From assembly GCA_028284905.1 (NCBI GenBank), contig JANQQU010000065.1, positions 132,128 to 196,127 of the forward strand: a DNA stretch of 64,000 nucleotides, read 5' to 3'. Positions 18,206-27,390 of this stretch are shown in pieces. This DNA is from Calditrichia bacterium (lineage in GTDB: Bacteria > Calditrichota > Calditrichia > RBG-13-44-9 > J075). Position 1 is the stretch's first letter. The number at the start of each line of letters is the position of its first letter. The notes beneath the pieces were generated by a model. The model ran no database searches. It was not told where the DNA came from and worked only from the letters and a program-made list of their open reading frames with translations. The position numbers and the translations under genes are program-made.

Positions 18206-18231
18206 ATGGGCAAATGGGCAAATGGGCAAAT
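18206..18231 (+). repeat. three tandem GGGCAAAT octamers
   Basis: The 26 bases read ATGGGCAAATGGGCAAAT followed by another GGGCAAAT, that is three head-to-tail octamers in the gap between the FemAB-like gene and the dehydrogenase gene. The same octamer, and its inverse, is reiterated at 52991-53051. It has no coding potential. It belongs to the set of short-motif intergenic repeats found at several gene ends in this window. Confidence 0.8.
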
Positions 18232-18277
18232 CTATTCAGCATCAATTTCCAAATTACGGTAATTTCTAGGGATGTTT

Positions 18278-19321
18278 TTAACCGGCGTGGCGATATAGTA
18301 ATGCGCCCAGCAATTTCAGGAGCGCAACCGGCATCTTGGCAAAAAAGCGGTTATGGACGCCCGGATGTTTATAATAATTTTCCGGGGATTTTTTTTCGCC
18401 AAGTAGGTCTATTCGAAAATAGGGGATTTTCTCTTCGGTAACGCCCCAACCGTTTTTGAACTGGCGCAGTCCGTTGTTTTCAATATCGGTTCTGCCAAAG
18501 CAAAATGTCTCAAACCCTCTTTCATTATAATGCCTAATCGCTTCCCAAATCATCAGGTTATTCGGGCGATACTGCTGATAACGAATGTCATAAGCGGCAT
18601 ATTTGATAATAATTTCCCGGGCATATTCAAAGGCAACGGCTGCGGCAATATTCCTATTGTTATGCGAAACGATAAAAGTGCTGCCCAGTCCTTTTTCAAC
18701 GATATTTTTTTGAACATTCTTAAAGAAAGCATGTGGCTGTGGGGGCAAGCCATGTCTTTTTCTTGTCAGGCAATTCAATCGGTAAAATTCATCCATCGCT
18801 GCTGGTGAACGTTCAATGTGAACGGTCAATCCGGATTTCCGGGCTTTTTTAATATTCGTGCGGGTACTGTGCCGGCAGCGGGAAAAAAGCGTCTCTATCT
18901 CATCCGCGATGGCAATTTGATGGCGATAGAAATAAGCGGTGGCGGGCTTTGCCTGCGACTGACAACTGCCCCGAAATTCTACCCACTTCCAGGATTGCTT
19001 TTGCCCAAAATCGATAATTTGCTGCAACAAGTTTTCCATTGGTAGCGCTTCGGAAAAGAGGGGTTGGCAATAATCGGAAAAGGGCAAAGAAACACCACGA
19101 TTTCCGGTTAACATACTTCGCACCTCCATCATGGGAATTAGTGCTGCCAATGAATCCTTTTCCCGGATGGCGAAATAATGTGGGGTATACCGGTAAGTTT
19201 CCGATATTACTTTCGCCCATTCCGCGGTATGGAAAAATGTGCTTTCCGGAAATTTGCTGATCCAGGAATTCCACTCCGGAAAATCCAGTGGATTGATAAT
19301 CTGTAACTTTTTAGTAATCAT
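18278..19321 (-). CDS. FemAB/GNAT-fold transferase of exopolysaccharide loci
   Basis: A 347-residue protein with the double-GNAT FemAB pattern: FHTAEWAKVISETYRYTPHYFAI, SLPFSDYCQPLFSEA, then CRHSTRTNIKKARKSGLTVHIERS, and a second half with FYRLNCLTRKRHGLPPQPHAFFKNV, IAAAVAFEYAREIIIKYAAYD and RPNNLMIWEAIRHYNERGFETFCFGRT. It resembles the FemAB-family protein associated with XrtA-type exopolysaccharide loci. FemAB enzymes transfer aminoacyl groups from tRNA to peptidoglycan precursors; the substrate here is unknown. The frame can start at a TTG (19369), but the ATG at 19321 better fits the fold boundary. Transfer of the carrier-bound amino acid to the glycan is one possibility. Confidence 0.82.
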   Translation of the reverse strand: MITKKLQIINPLDFPEWNSWISKFPESTFFHTAEWAKVISETYRYTPHYFAIREKDSLAALIPMMEVRSMLTGNRGVSLPFSDYCQPLFSEALPMENLLQQIIDFGQKQSWKWVEFRGSCQSQAKPATAYFYRHQIAIADEIETLFSRCRHSTRTNIKKARKSGLTVHIERSPAAMDEFYRLNCLTRKRHGLPPQPHAFFKNVQKNIVEKGLGSTFIVSHNNRNIAAAVAFEYAREIIIKYAAYDIRYQQYRPNNLMIWEAIRHYNERGFETFCFGRTDIENNGLRQFKNGWGVTEEKIPYFRIDLLGEKKSPENYYKHPGVHNRFFAKMPVALLKLLGALLYRHAG

Positions 19322-19380
19322 AGTTGTCCGGGAAGGGACGGGATAGCTGCTTCCTGCAATAGTAGCCAAATTCTAAATCC

Positions 19381-20148
19381 TTAGGACTGTAAAAAAGGCG
19401 TCAGTTGATTTGGTAAATTTATTTGCTGGCGATTTAACACTGCGCCGAGGATGTTTACACCGGCGGACTCCAGCTGCTTCCTTGCCTTAATCATTTTACG
19501 TTGAGTTACCCCGCTTACGCCAACGGTAAGAATAACATTGTCACAGATTGGGGCAATATCAAAATTAGCGCTGCCATTTAAAGCAGGGGGTAAATCGATG
19601 ATGATATAATCGTATTCGGAACGAAGAGAAGATAATTGATCGGTCAGAAATTCCTGACGAACCACTTTTTTCTTGATTACGTTTTTATCCCCGGCGGTAA
19701 TGACATCCGGAATTCTATCCGGAAAGCGCTTCAAAACTGACTGAAGGGGTTGTTCCCCGCAGGCAATATTGGCAAAACCTGGTTGATTATCCAAGGTGAA
19801 GAAGTGATGCAAGCGCGGAGATTGGGTATGGGCGTCGATCAGTAATACTTTGTCCCCGGACTGACTGGCAAGTAAGGATATTAACAAACATAAACTGCTG
19901 TTTCCCTGGCGGGGGAGCACCGCCGAAATGCCGGTCAGCTTACCGGGTTTGCTGATGGTTGCCAGCAAATTTTGACAATCTGTTAAAATTGCTGATGGGA
20001 TATTTATCTTTTCGAAAATGTTGTTGGCCGGCTGTTTTTCCGCTGACGGATTATCTTTATCATCAGCTTCGCTCTCCCAGGGAATGAGGCCGGGCGAAAG
20101 CTTGCCTTCTTTTTCTGCTTTTGCCAAAACTTTTTGGAAAAATTTCAT
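19381..20148 (-). CDS. degenerate BY-kinase/CpsD-like P-loop protein
   Basis: A 255-residue protein with the fold of the cytoplasmic domain of bacterial tyrosine kinases (CpsD/CapB/Wzc). It keeps VLLIDAHTQSPRLHHFF (Walker A'-like, D105), GFANIACGEQPLQSVL and YDYIIIDLPPAL (Walker B). The Walker A loop, however, reads PRQGNSSL at 79-86, with Asn83 where the catalytic Lys should be, and there is no C-terminal tyrosine cluster. It is therefore likely catalytically inactive and may act as a scaffold for the Wzz-like protein. The ATG at 20148 is favoured over the frame start at 20193, which would overlap the ATPase gene; a GGGGAA site precedes it. Confidence 0.8.
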   Translation of the reverse strand: MKFFQKVLAKAEKEGKLSPGLIPWESEADDKDNPSAEKQPANNIFEKINIPSAILTDCQNLLATISKPGKLTGISAVLPRQGNSSLCLLISLLASQSGDKVLLIDAHTQSPRLHHFFTLDNQPGFANIACGEQPLQSVLKRFPDRIPDVITAGDKNVIKKKVVRQEFLTDQLSSLRSEYDYIIIDLPPALNGSANFDIAPICDNVILTVGVSGVTQRKMIKARKQLESAGVNILGAVLNRQQINLPNQLTPFLQS

Positions 20149-20168
20149 CGCTATCAATTCCCCTGAAG

Positions 20169-21245
20169 TTATTGTCCGAGCAGACCAAACCACACCGCTA
20201 GCTGCAAGGCGAGAAAAAAAGCGCCGGTTAGTATCGCCAGAAGTCCTGCTGAAAAGGCCAGAATATAAAAGGGCGTGGGCTTTCTCAGGATATAAACATT
20301 TTTATGTTGAAGAAACGAGCGAAAAGCATGATTGACTTCTTCCCGGATCATATCATTCATTGCGTTAATGCCTGCCGGGGCAAGCGAAGCATCCTCCGAT
20401 GCCGGTGCCACCATTTCGAGCGGTTGTTCCGGTGCTACAGTGAGTTCTGGCGTATCCGCAACCATTTCAACATCTTCCGTTGCAAAGCGCTCAAGTTCCT
20501 GAGAATATCCCCAGATCAGCAGATTATCGCAGAGAATGTTTATGCTTCTGGGAACGCCACCGGTTAATTCCTTAATGCGCTTTAATGCACCATTGGAAAA
20601 GGCGCTGCCCAGTTTTTTGTTGCCGGCTACGGAAAGGCGATGGTCAATATAATTCGCGACTTCCGGCGCATTGAGTTCAGTTAATTCATACTTCAGAGCG
20701 ACTCGTTGCCGTAATTGTCGCAAATCTTTTGCAGCCAAATGTTCGTTCAATTCCGGCTGACCGACCAATAGCACCTGAACGTATTTGGATTTCTCAGATT
20801 GTAAATTGGTTAATAAGCGAATAATTTCCAGATTATCCCGGGAAAGGTTCTGCGCTTCATCGACGATAAGAACGGATTTTTTACCAGCCTCGTATTGGGC
20901 TTGAAAATGAGTCTGCAGTTTAAATATCAGCTCGGCCATGGTTTGGTTGCCAAAACTCAGGCCGAATTCTTTACAGATGGATTGAATTAATCCCTTCGGA
21001 CGTAATGCCGTGTAGTGAATGTTGACGGCGTGATAATTTTTAGGAAGTGTCGATAACAACGCGTTGATGAGCAGCGTTTTGCCGGTACCAACTTCGCCGA
21101 CCAGTACCATAAAACCGCTTTCCTGGGTGATCGCATAGATCATTCGGGAAAGCCCTTCTTTATGGCTGTCGCTATAATAAAGGTACTTGGGATTCGGGGC
21201 TAAAGTGAAAGGCTGTTCAGCTAATTGAAAATGATCTAGATACAT
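20169..21245 (-). CDS. ExeA-like AAA ATPase with C-terminal membrane anchor
   Basis: A 358-residue protein with an N-terminal AAA domain: Walker A GEVGTGKT (50-57), Walker B SVLIVDEAQNL (D129-E130) and sensor region VQVLLVGQPELNEHL, then arginine-rich LRQLRQRVALKYEL. The opening MYLDHFQLAEQPFTLAPNPKYLY is diagnostic of the ExeA/GspA-like ATPases found in XrtA-type exopolysaccharide loci. The C-terminus has a hydrophobic segment (about 320-353) that would anchor it in the inner membrane. It probably assists polymer export or complex assembly. The start at 21245 has an AGGAAA site. Confidence 0.87.
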   Translation of the reverse strand: MYLDHFQLAEQPFTLAPNPKYLYYSDSHKEGLSRMIYAITQESGFMVLVGEVGTGKTLLINALLSTLPKNYHAVNIHYTALRPKGLIQSICKEFGLSFGNQTMAELIFKLQTHFQAQYEAGKKSVLIVDEAQNLSRDNLEIIRLLTNLQSEKSKYVQVLLVGQPELNEHLAAKDLRQLRQRVALKYELTELNAPEVANYIDHRLSVAGNKKLGSAFSNGALKRIKELTGGVPRSINILCDNLLIWGYSQELERFATEDVEMVADTPELTVAPEQPLEMVAPASEDASLAPAGINAMNDMIREEVNHAFRSFLQHKNVYILRKPTPFYILAFSAGLLAILTGAFFLALQLAVWFGLLGQ

Positions 21246-21314
21246 CGTTTCCTGGCTATCAATGGCAAGCTAATTCCGCCATTCTTCGAGTTTACATACG
21301 ATGATAAAAACGGA

Positions 21315-22730
21315 TCAGGAATTATGTTCCCCGACAGACCCCAATACATTGATGCCGCTGCCGGCAAGGTCATCCGGGCCGCGCACCGGGCGATCGAATA
21401 TATCCAGTAAAAAAGCGAGCATAATGCCGCCAATCAAGCCAAAAAGTGCCGCCAGGGCAACATTCATTCGCTTATTCGGCTTTACCGGGTTCAGAGAAGA
21501 AATCGCCGGGCTAATGACTTTAATCTTGACGTCTTCCTGCACTTTGGCCAGGGAAATTCTCGCCTCTTCCCGCTGTTTGAGTAACAGGGAATAAATTTCC
21601 CGGCTATCCTCAATGCCCCGGCTAATTTGGGAAAGTTCGTATTCTTTTTGCGCCAGTTCGCTAATCTCCCGGCGGGTATCCGCAATCAAATCTTCCAGGG
21701 TCATCTCTTCTGCTTTGATCGCTTCGATCGAAGATTTCTCTTCATCAACAATTTGTTTTACTTCCTCTGCCAACATCTTTTTGGTGGTGAGAATCTGGCT
21801 CTCGACAATTTTCACTTCGGAATATTGCGGTGTGAATTCTTCCAATAATTTTTCCCGTTCGATTTCCAGCGATAGGATTTCCGCTTTCAGGCGGGAAATA
21901 TTATTCACCCGGTTAGGACTGTCACTTGTTTCGGTTGAGGGAATGCTAATAGCGTCCTCTTTACCTAATTGTTTTTGAATGACTGCCAGTTTGGTTTCCT
22001 TGTTGATGCGATTCGTTTTCAGGACGGTCAGGCGGCGATCGAGATCGGAAAGCCGATTGGTGAGAATTAAACGCTGGGATTCCGGGGAAATCAATTCCGT
22101 TTGGGTTTTATAATCTGCTTCTTTACGTTCCAGCTCCCGCAGATTGCTATCGGCAATACGCATTTGCTTTTCAAAAAATTCGTATTCTTCTATTTCTTTA
22201 TAAAGCTCGGAGCGGTAATCGATGTAAACCTGGATGGTTTCGTCGACAATTTTGATCGCTTCTTTTTGATTTTCCGAGTCATAATTGATTACCAGAATAT
22301 TGCTTTCCTTGGCATTATTAATTGCCAGCTTTTCCTGGAATTTTTCAATCGTTCCCTGAAGCGCGTTTGCAGCATTGACTGTATCTGCCGTTTCGGATAC
22401 ATGAAGGCCGAGATTTTTCACGACTCTTTCCGATACCGGGTAACTTTTAATAATCGCAATTTCTGCGTTAATCCAATTATAATCGCGGGCAGCAATTAAC
22501 GGATTTAGCCGAAAAAGCATCGCTTTCTCGGCATCAATTTCTTTTTCGAGCAGTAGTTTGGCAGATGCCTGGTAAACATGCGGCGTAAGTAAGCTGATAA
22601 CCGTAACGATACCGACCACGGTAACAAAAAATATCGCTATAAGCAGCTTTCGCTTGTTGACTGCACGGATAAAGTTTTGAAATGAAAAAAGTGGTGGTGG
22701 CTCATTAGATAATCTACTTTGGTTGTTCAT
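21315..22730 (-). CDS. Wzz-family chain-length determinant protein
   Basis: A 471-residue polysaccharide co-polymerase. The N-terminal transmembrane segment is KLLIAIFFVTVVGIVTVISLL, a long periplasmic coiled-coil-rich region (about residues 140-400) contains ERKEADYKTQ and KTNRINKETKL, and the C-terminal helix is ALAALFGLIGGIMLAFLLDIFDRPV preceded by the proline-rich PVKPNKR motif of GumC/Wzz proteins. There is no fused kinase domain, which fits with the separate BY-kinase-like gene. It should set polymer length and couple Wzy to the export channel. The frame extends to 22754, but the ATG at 22730, with a GGGAAGA site and no overlap, is preferred. Confidence 0.9.
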   Translation of the reverse strand: MNNQSRLSNEPPPLFSFQNFIRAVNKRKLLIAIFFVTVVGIVTVISLLTPHVYQASAKLLLEKEIDAEKAMLFRLNPLIAARDYNWINAEIAIIKSYPVSERVVKNLGLHVSETADTVNAANALQGTIEKFQEKLAINNAKESNILVINYDSENQKEAIKIVDETIQVYIDYRSELYKEIEEYEFFEKQMRIADSNLRELERKEADYKTQTELISPESQRLILTNRLSDLDRRLTVLKTNRINKETKLAVIQKQLGKEDAISIPSTETSDSPNRVNNISRLKAEILSLEIEREKLLEEFTPQYSEVKIVESQILTTKKMLAEEVKQIVDEEKSSIEAIKAEEMTLEDLIADTRREISELAQKEYELSQISRGIEDSREIYSLLLKQREEARISLAKVQEDVKIKVISPAISSLNPVKPNKRMNVALAALFGLIGGIMLAFLLDIFDRPVRGPDDLAGSGINVLGSVGEHNS

Positions 22731-22743
22731 GAGTCTTCCCTTA

Positions 22744-23499
22744 TTAAAAATCACGAAAACGGCTATACGCTAATATTGCCCGCATGTAAGAATCTACCGG
22801 GGGCAAGAGTCCATCATAGACTTGACTCAAAAACATGCTTGCACTGGCAATGAAAGTTTTTGGTATAAAGATAATATCCTGCGGTTGAACGAAAAGATCA
22901 TTGGCGGTCATGCCATCCAGCGGGCGGGTCAGATCGACTTTGATTGCTTCCACACTGCCCTGATGATTTCTTCGCAGTAACATTACATTCTTAAGTTTTG
23001 CAGAGTTGTTGATGCCACCGGCGCTGGCAATGGCCTGCAGCAGGGTCATATCCCGTTGAACCGCATAGCCGCCGGCGCGATTGACCTCACCCAGTACGTA
23101 GACCTGGTAGCCGCCAAATTCCCGGAGAATAACTGTAATTTCCGGAGATTTAATCACCTCTGCATATTTGGCGGTAACGATAGAATCCAGCGAGGTTGGC
23201 GTCATACCGGTAACATACAATTCCCCGATACGTTCCATGCTTATCCGGCCATCGGGGCGAACAGCGACGGTTTCGTTAAACCGGTCGTTGTTAAAAAATT
23301 TTATTTCGATAACATCGCCAAAACCGAGGCGATACTCAGGTGTGTTTTCCGCAGTTCTTCCTTGTATTGCGATCGATAAACTATCACTGTCTATTGATGC
23401 GGCATCACGGACAAATTTACTACCGGAAGAGCAGCTGACTAAAAAAAACAATAAGAGCGCGAGGCCCGGCCATGCATGAAAATCTTTTATCCTGCTCAT
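22744..23499 (-). CDS. polysaccharide export lipoprotein (Wza/GumB-like)
   Basis: A 251-residue outer-membrane lipoprotein. The signal LALLLFFLVSC has a lipobox ending in Cys, followed by YRLGFGDVIEIKFFNNDRFNETVAVRPDGRISM (Poly_export domain) and a SLBB domain YQVYVLGEVNRAGGYAVQRDMTLLQAIASAGG. It should form or line the outer-membrane export channel. The frame extends to a GTG at 23577, but only the ATG at 23499 gives a correct lipoprotein signal. It is the most upstream of the export-machine genes read in this direction after the sugar transferase and acyltransferase. Confidence 0.9.
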   Translation of the reverse strand: MSRIKDFHAWPGLALLLFFLVSCSSGSKFVRDAASIDSDSLSIAIQGRTAENTPEYRLGFGDVIEIKFFNNDRFNETVAVRPDGRISMERIGELYVTGMTPTSLDSIVTAKYAEVIKSPEITVILREFGGYQVYVLGEVNRAGGYAVQRDMTLLQAIASAGGINNSAKLKNVMLLRRNHQGSVEAIKVDLTRPLDGMTANDLFVQPQDIIFIPKTFIASASMFLSQVYDGLLPPVDSYMRAILAYSRFRDF

Positions 23500-23696
23500 C
23501 GTATTTTTTCGAATCCCTTTCAGTTTTTCCTGTACTCTTCTATTTATCCGGATTATAAGCGTTGATATATTTTGCACGAAAGTGAATCTAACATTGATAC
23601 GAATAAAGAAAAGAAGCCATTAATAACGGGGCAGGGGGATTTGCGTGATACTACCGGCTGTCAGATGATTGAGTGAACATCCGTCGTTCACTGCGA

Positions 23697-24182
23697 TCAG
23701 GTATCGCTGGTGTTGATATGGCGAACAAACCTGGCCGGATTTCCCGCGACAATTGAATTATCCGGGACATCTTTGGTAACAACGCTTCCTGCGCCGATGA
23801 TTGCATTTTCTCCAATGGTAATGCCACATAAAATTGTCGCACTGGATCCAATCGAAGCATTCTTTTTAACGAGGGTGGGAATGCACACCCAATCCTCTTC
23901 AGTTTGCATACTGCCGTCTGCCCGGGTCGCCCGGGGATACATATCGTTGATAAAAGTGACGTTATGCCCTATAAAAACATTGTCTTCCACCGTGACACCT
24001 TCACAAATGAAAGAGTGACTGGAAACCTTGCAGTTTTTGCCGATCCGGGCGCCTTTTTGAATCTCTACAAACGTACCTATTTTTGTATCATCGTCAATTT
24101 CGCAACCATAAAGGTTGACAAAATTGTAAATTTTTACGCCGTTTCCCAGTTTTACATCGTCTGCAATGGTGCTGAATTTCAT
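23697..24182 (-). CDS. WbpD/WlbB-like UDP-sugar N-acetyltransferase (hexapeptide repeat)
   Basis: A 161-residue left-handed beta-helix protein: KLGNGVKIYNFVNLYGCEIDDDTKIGTFVEIQKGARIGKNCKVSSHSF... with the FINDMYPRATRADG loop and the closing NAIIGAGSVVTKDVPDNSIVAGNPAR. The FxND.xPR segment is typical of enzymes that N-acetylate the 3-amino group of UDP-2-acetamido-3-amino-glucuronate (WbpD/WlbB) or related 3/4-amino sugars. It suggests a diacetylated amino sugar in the polymer. The partner dehydrogenase and aminotransferase are not in this window. About 200 bases separate it from the export lipoprotein start and 220 from the sugar transferase stop. Confidence 0.8.
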   Translation of the reverse strand: MKFSTIADDVKLGNGVKIYNFVNLYGCEIDDDTKIGTFVEIQKGARIGKNCKVSSHSFICEGVTVEDNVFIGHNVTFINDMYPRATRADGSMQTEEDWVCIPTLVKKNASIGSSATILCGITIGENAIIGAGSVVTKDVPDNSIVAGNPARFVRHINTSDT

Positions 24183-24402
24183 ATCAGGGTTTCCTTAAAT
24201 GTTGCCACTTTTCAGGTTGTAAAAGGCGGCAAATTGTATTGCTGCCATAAGTTGGCACAAATATCCGTTCTGGACGTGGTGTTTGCAACAAAAAGTTGAA
24301 AATATTTTCAAAAAAAAACTTACAAAAAAACACTAACTGTTTGATAAAAATAGAGTTGGGCGATATTCCTGGAATGTATAAATGCAAGAAAAAAATGTTG
24401 AT

Positions 24403-25707
24403 TTATACAGCGCCATTTTTTGGCGTGAGAATCGCTTTGATGGTCTTCATCGTAATTTTTGTATCAAGTGCGATCGATTGTTTATCGACATATTGCAAAT
24501 CCAGACGAACCATTTCGTCGAAGGTTGTCTTGCTGCGTCCATAAATCTGCCAGAAGCCGGTTATGCCTGGTTTGGTTTCCAGGATACGTCTTAAATGCCA
24601 GCTTTTATAATTCTCCACTTCATAAAGAATTGGCGGTCGAGGACCAACCAAACTCATATCGCCGATCAGCACATTAATGAACTGTGGTATTTCATCCAGG
24701 CTGGTTTTCCGCAGAAAGTGCCCGATGGCGGTTACCCGGGGATCGAACTGAAGTTTGTAAATCGGGTTTTCCTCGGTGCCCAGATTGGCAGTCTCGTCCT
24801 GACCTTTAATTAATTTTTCCACATACCGCTGATGAATTTCATGATCACAGCCATCCTTCATCGAACGGAATTTGAGAAAAGTAAACGGTTTCCCAAATTG
24901 CCCAATCCGCTTCTGCTTAAAAAGTATCGGCCCCTTGGATGTAATTTTAATAAGGAAACAGATGAGAAATATTAACGGGGAAAAAAGGAGTAGGCCCAGG
25001 CTTGCACCAACAATATCCATGACCCTTTTTAAAAGGTGATACATCTCCTGCGAATTTGAAGAGGAGATGCTACCGATTACAATCGGATCTGCAATGGTCA
25101 GGTTTCCATTATTCGCGTTAACAATTCGCCAATCCATGAAAAAATCGGAGTTTTGCTGAAAGCTGGTTTTTACTCTGGTGGTTTTTAAATCGTTTTTGAA
25201 CCGTAAATCTTTCACCACCACCGGCGTGGCTTTGATAGCCGAACAATCGGAAATTTGCTCGGAGGGAAAAGAGGAGATAATCACCGACTCTATAATCTTA
25301 ATATGTTTTTCTTTATTGTCAGATTCAAAATATTCGAAGAGCACCCGCGATATTTTATCAATAAATGCCTTGGCGCCATCCAAAGATGTATCTACCAGTA
25401 GTATGCCGATTTTGTAAGGGGAGATGAGATGTTTAATGTCAAAATCCCGGGTGTTGCCATTAATCAGGGATACCAATTTGCGTAGAAAATAGTAATAATC
25501 TTTTTCTTTGATAGTGGCATCGCTATCCGCATAATGGCTGAGGTCGATAAGAATGTAGGAGATGGGTAAGCCAGTTCGGCTACTACGGTTCCTTTCCCGT
25601 TTGAGTACATTCGAGAAGCTTTCGTTGGTGTACCATCCGCTTAAACTGCCCACGATAGATTGCAGCGGATTATCCCCCAACTTCTTTTTGAAACCGAACA
25701 AACCCAT
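24403..25707 (-). CDS. polyprenyl-phosphate sugar transferase with an N-terminal GGDEF-like domain
   Basis: A 434-residue initiating transferase. The C-terminal 210 residues are the classic bacterial sugar transferase domain: [81 protein letters not shown] and [15 protein letters not shown]. The N-terminal 165 residues ([29 protein letters not shown] ... [31 protein letters not shown]) look like a degenerate GGDEF-type nucleotide-cyclase fold without a GGDEF motif; this is inference from pattern only. It should transfer a sugar-phosphate to undecaprenyl phosphate, the first step of repeat-unit synthesis. It is the first gene of the minus-strand locus, with an AGGAG site. Confidence 0.88.
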   Translation of the reverse strand: MGLFGFKKKLGDNPLQSIVGSLSGWYTNESFSNVLKRERNRSSRTGLPISYILIDLSHYADSDATIKEKDYYYFLRKLVSLINGNTRDFDIKHLISPYKIGILLVDTSLDGAKAFIDKISRVLFEYFESDNKEKHIKIIESVIISSFPSEQISDCSAIKATPVVVKDLRFKNDLKTTRVKTSFQQNSDFFMDWRIVNANNGNLTIADPIVIGSISSSNSQEMYHLLKRVMDIVGASLGLLLFSPLIFLICFLIKITSKGPILFKQKRIGQFGKPFTFLKFRSMKDGCDHEIHQRYVEKLIKGQDETANLGTEENPIYKLQFDPRVTAIGHFLRKTSLDEIPQFINVLIGDMSLVGPRPPILYEVENYKSWHLRRILETKPGITGFWQIYGRSKTTFDEMVRLDLQYVDKQSIALDTKITMKTIKAILTPKNGAV

Positions 25708-27390
25708 TAAATAATGCTCCTAACCATTTCCTCTATAAACCACATTCATACGAGAAATTCTTAATTGTATATTCGATCCGGATGTTCCGGGTACGGCTCC
25801 GCCCCGTCAATTACATATCGGGAATTTCGATATGCAGCATAGCATTCCCCAATTGCTTGTGGGAAATCATAACCGTTTTATAATCGCCCGGCAATCGTAA
25901 TGAATTGCCGTTCTTTCTCAATATTTTGACTGTTGAAAAGCGTTTCGGCTAGCATGATGTCTGGACGCTCCTTTCGCTATTTTTCATCAGTCCCTGTAAA
26001 AATATTTCTACCCCGAAAACACAAAAGCCATATTCTTCTTGGCGATTGTGCAGCGGTCGAATTTGGGTGTGAGCTCTATACTCACCTTGATTTTTGATAT
26101 TAGGATTTGACCCGGAAAACGGTTGGACTTCTTAAAACGGCCGGAAAGGGAATTTGTCCTTTCAGAAAAAACAGCTGATTTATGCCGGCAGTCAGGATCT
26201 TCTGCGCAGTGCAGGTTTTCGGCGAATGTTTTCCGTCCGGAACTATAACCGTTCGTACTTTTCCAGGGAAGAGATTGCAGATGACCGAATAAGAAATTTA
26301 ACAGATACATTTCAGGATGAAAATAAAAACACCAGTGCACCGAGCTCATCTTCACTTTTTTTGTAAATTTCGTTCTCACGAATATCAAAAAATATACTAC
26401 TCTTTTTCTGTTTTTCGTGCCCGGATTATTATGATTACTGCAGGTTTTCTGGGAGAGGGGAAACATCTTCCCGGATGAAATTGGGTAAAGATAAGTTTTT
26501 GCAAAATCAAATAATTGATTATAACATAACTTTAGAAAACCGGGCACCGAATAGACCTCTATCAGGATAATATGCCAATATAATTATTATGTGACTCTTT
26601 TTACAATTCGCAGGCAGAGTTTTGTAAAAGAACTTTCCCTGATGCCTGCCAGGCAAAACAGATGATTTCATAGTATAGAACTGGCATCGCTTGAATTCGC
26701 TCAGATGTATGTAAATGACCGTAAATATTCTATCTTACTGACTCGAAACAGAGAATTCTCCCAGGTATAAATTTCACGAAACGAGCTAACCTGAAGCGGG
26801 ATAAAATATTCGAGCTACCGGTTATGCCATCCCCCACAGCTTTGATATAAATGACTACACATTGTAAAGTTGCCATTTCCCGGGAGATGGTAATTTTACA
26901 ACACTTTAATTGGGCATATTTGGGCCGGCGCTTTCAGGGAATACAGTATTCCCTCTTACCGGCATTTTCAGAAAAGCACTTCCGGAACGAGATGAATATA
27001 GAAGCAAATGGTTTTATCTAACCGTAGAGAAGGCGGTTTGGATAAAAGAAGCCAATTGCTTAAAATATTTGGTGATATTAAAACACTACTCCATAGACAG
27101 TTAAATTATATTAATTCATGTTTCAGGGAATACACAAGCTTTTTTTTTACAGCAGGTTAAAAAAATCAAAAATAATCTTGAAAATTGAAAAGCAACTATT
27201 TAAATTACTGAATCATTATATAGTTGGTTTTGCTTTGCAACATTTGTTATCACTAACTTTAAAGGATAAATTTAGTATTACATAGATCTGATGTCTTTAA
27301 TGTTAACAATCATACTTTTTTTCGTTAAAAGTGGGATATTGTTGTTATACAGTAATCAGATAAATGACAATTAAACATATAGGGGAAAAA
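25708..27390 (+). other. long gene-poor region upstream of the exopolysaccharide locus
   Basis: About 1.65 kb lies between the sugar transferase start and the YeeE-like gene. No frame here gives a protein with recognisable motifs, normal composition and a ribosome site; the longest frames (a 179-codon one at 26008-26547, minus, and short plus frames at 26154 and 26910) read as low-complexity translations of non-coding DNA. The visible structures are the 40-base dyad at 26862-26901, a TTTTACAA/TTGTAAAA inverted pair near 26600-26640, and an AT-rich stretch at 27100-27360 that could hold the YeeE promoter. The promoter and leader of the large minus-strand locus must lie in the left part. Confidence 0.6.
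26862..26901. promoter_or_regulatory. 40-bp near-perfect palindrome centred on CCCGGG
   Basis: Two 20-base half-sites meet with no spacer at 26881/26882. The outer bases are TTGTAAA and TTTACAA and the centre is CCCGGG. Seventeen of 20 positions pair as Watson-Crick, and the other three would pair as G-U if the plus strand were transcribed. No T-run follows, so it is not an ordinary intrinsic terminator. A protein-binding dyad or a structured RNA leader are both possible. It lies in the gene-poor region upstream of the exopolysaccharide locus and of the YeeE-like genes. Confidence 0.5.
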
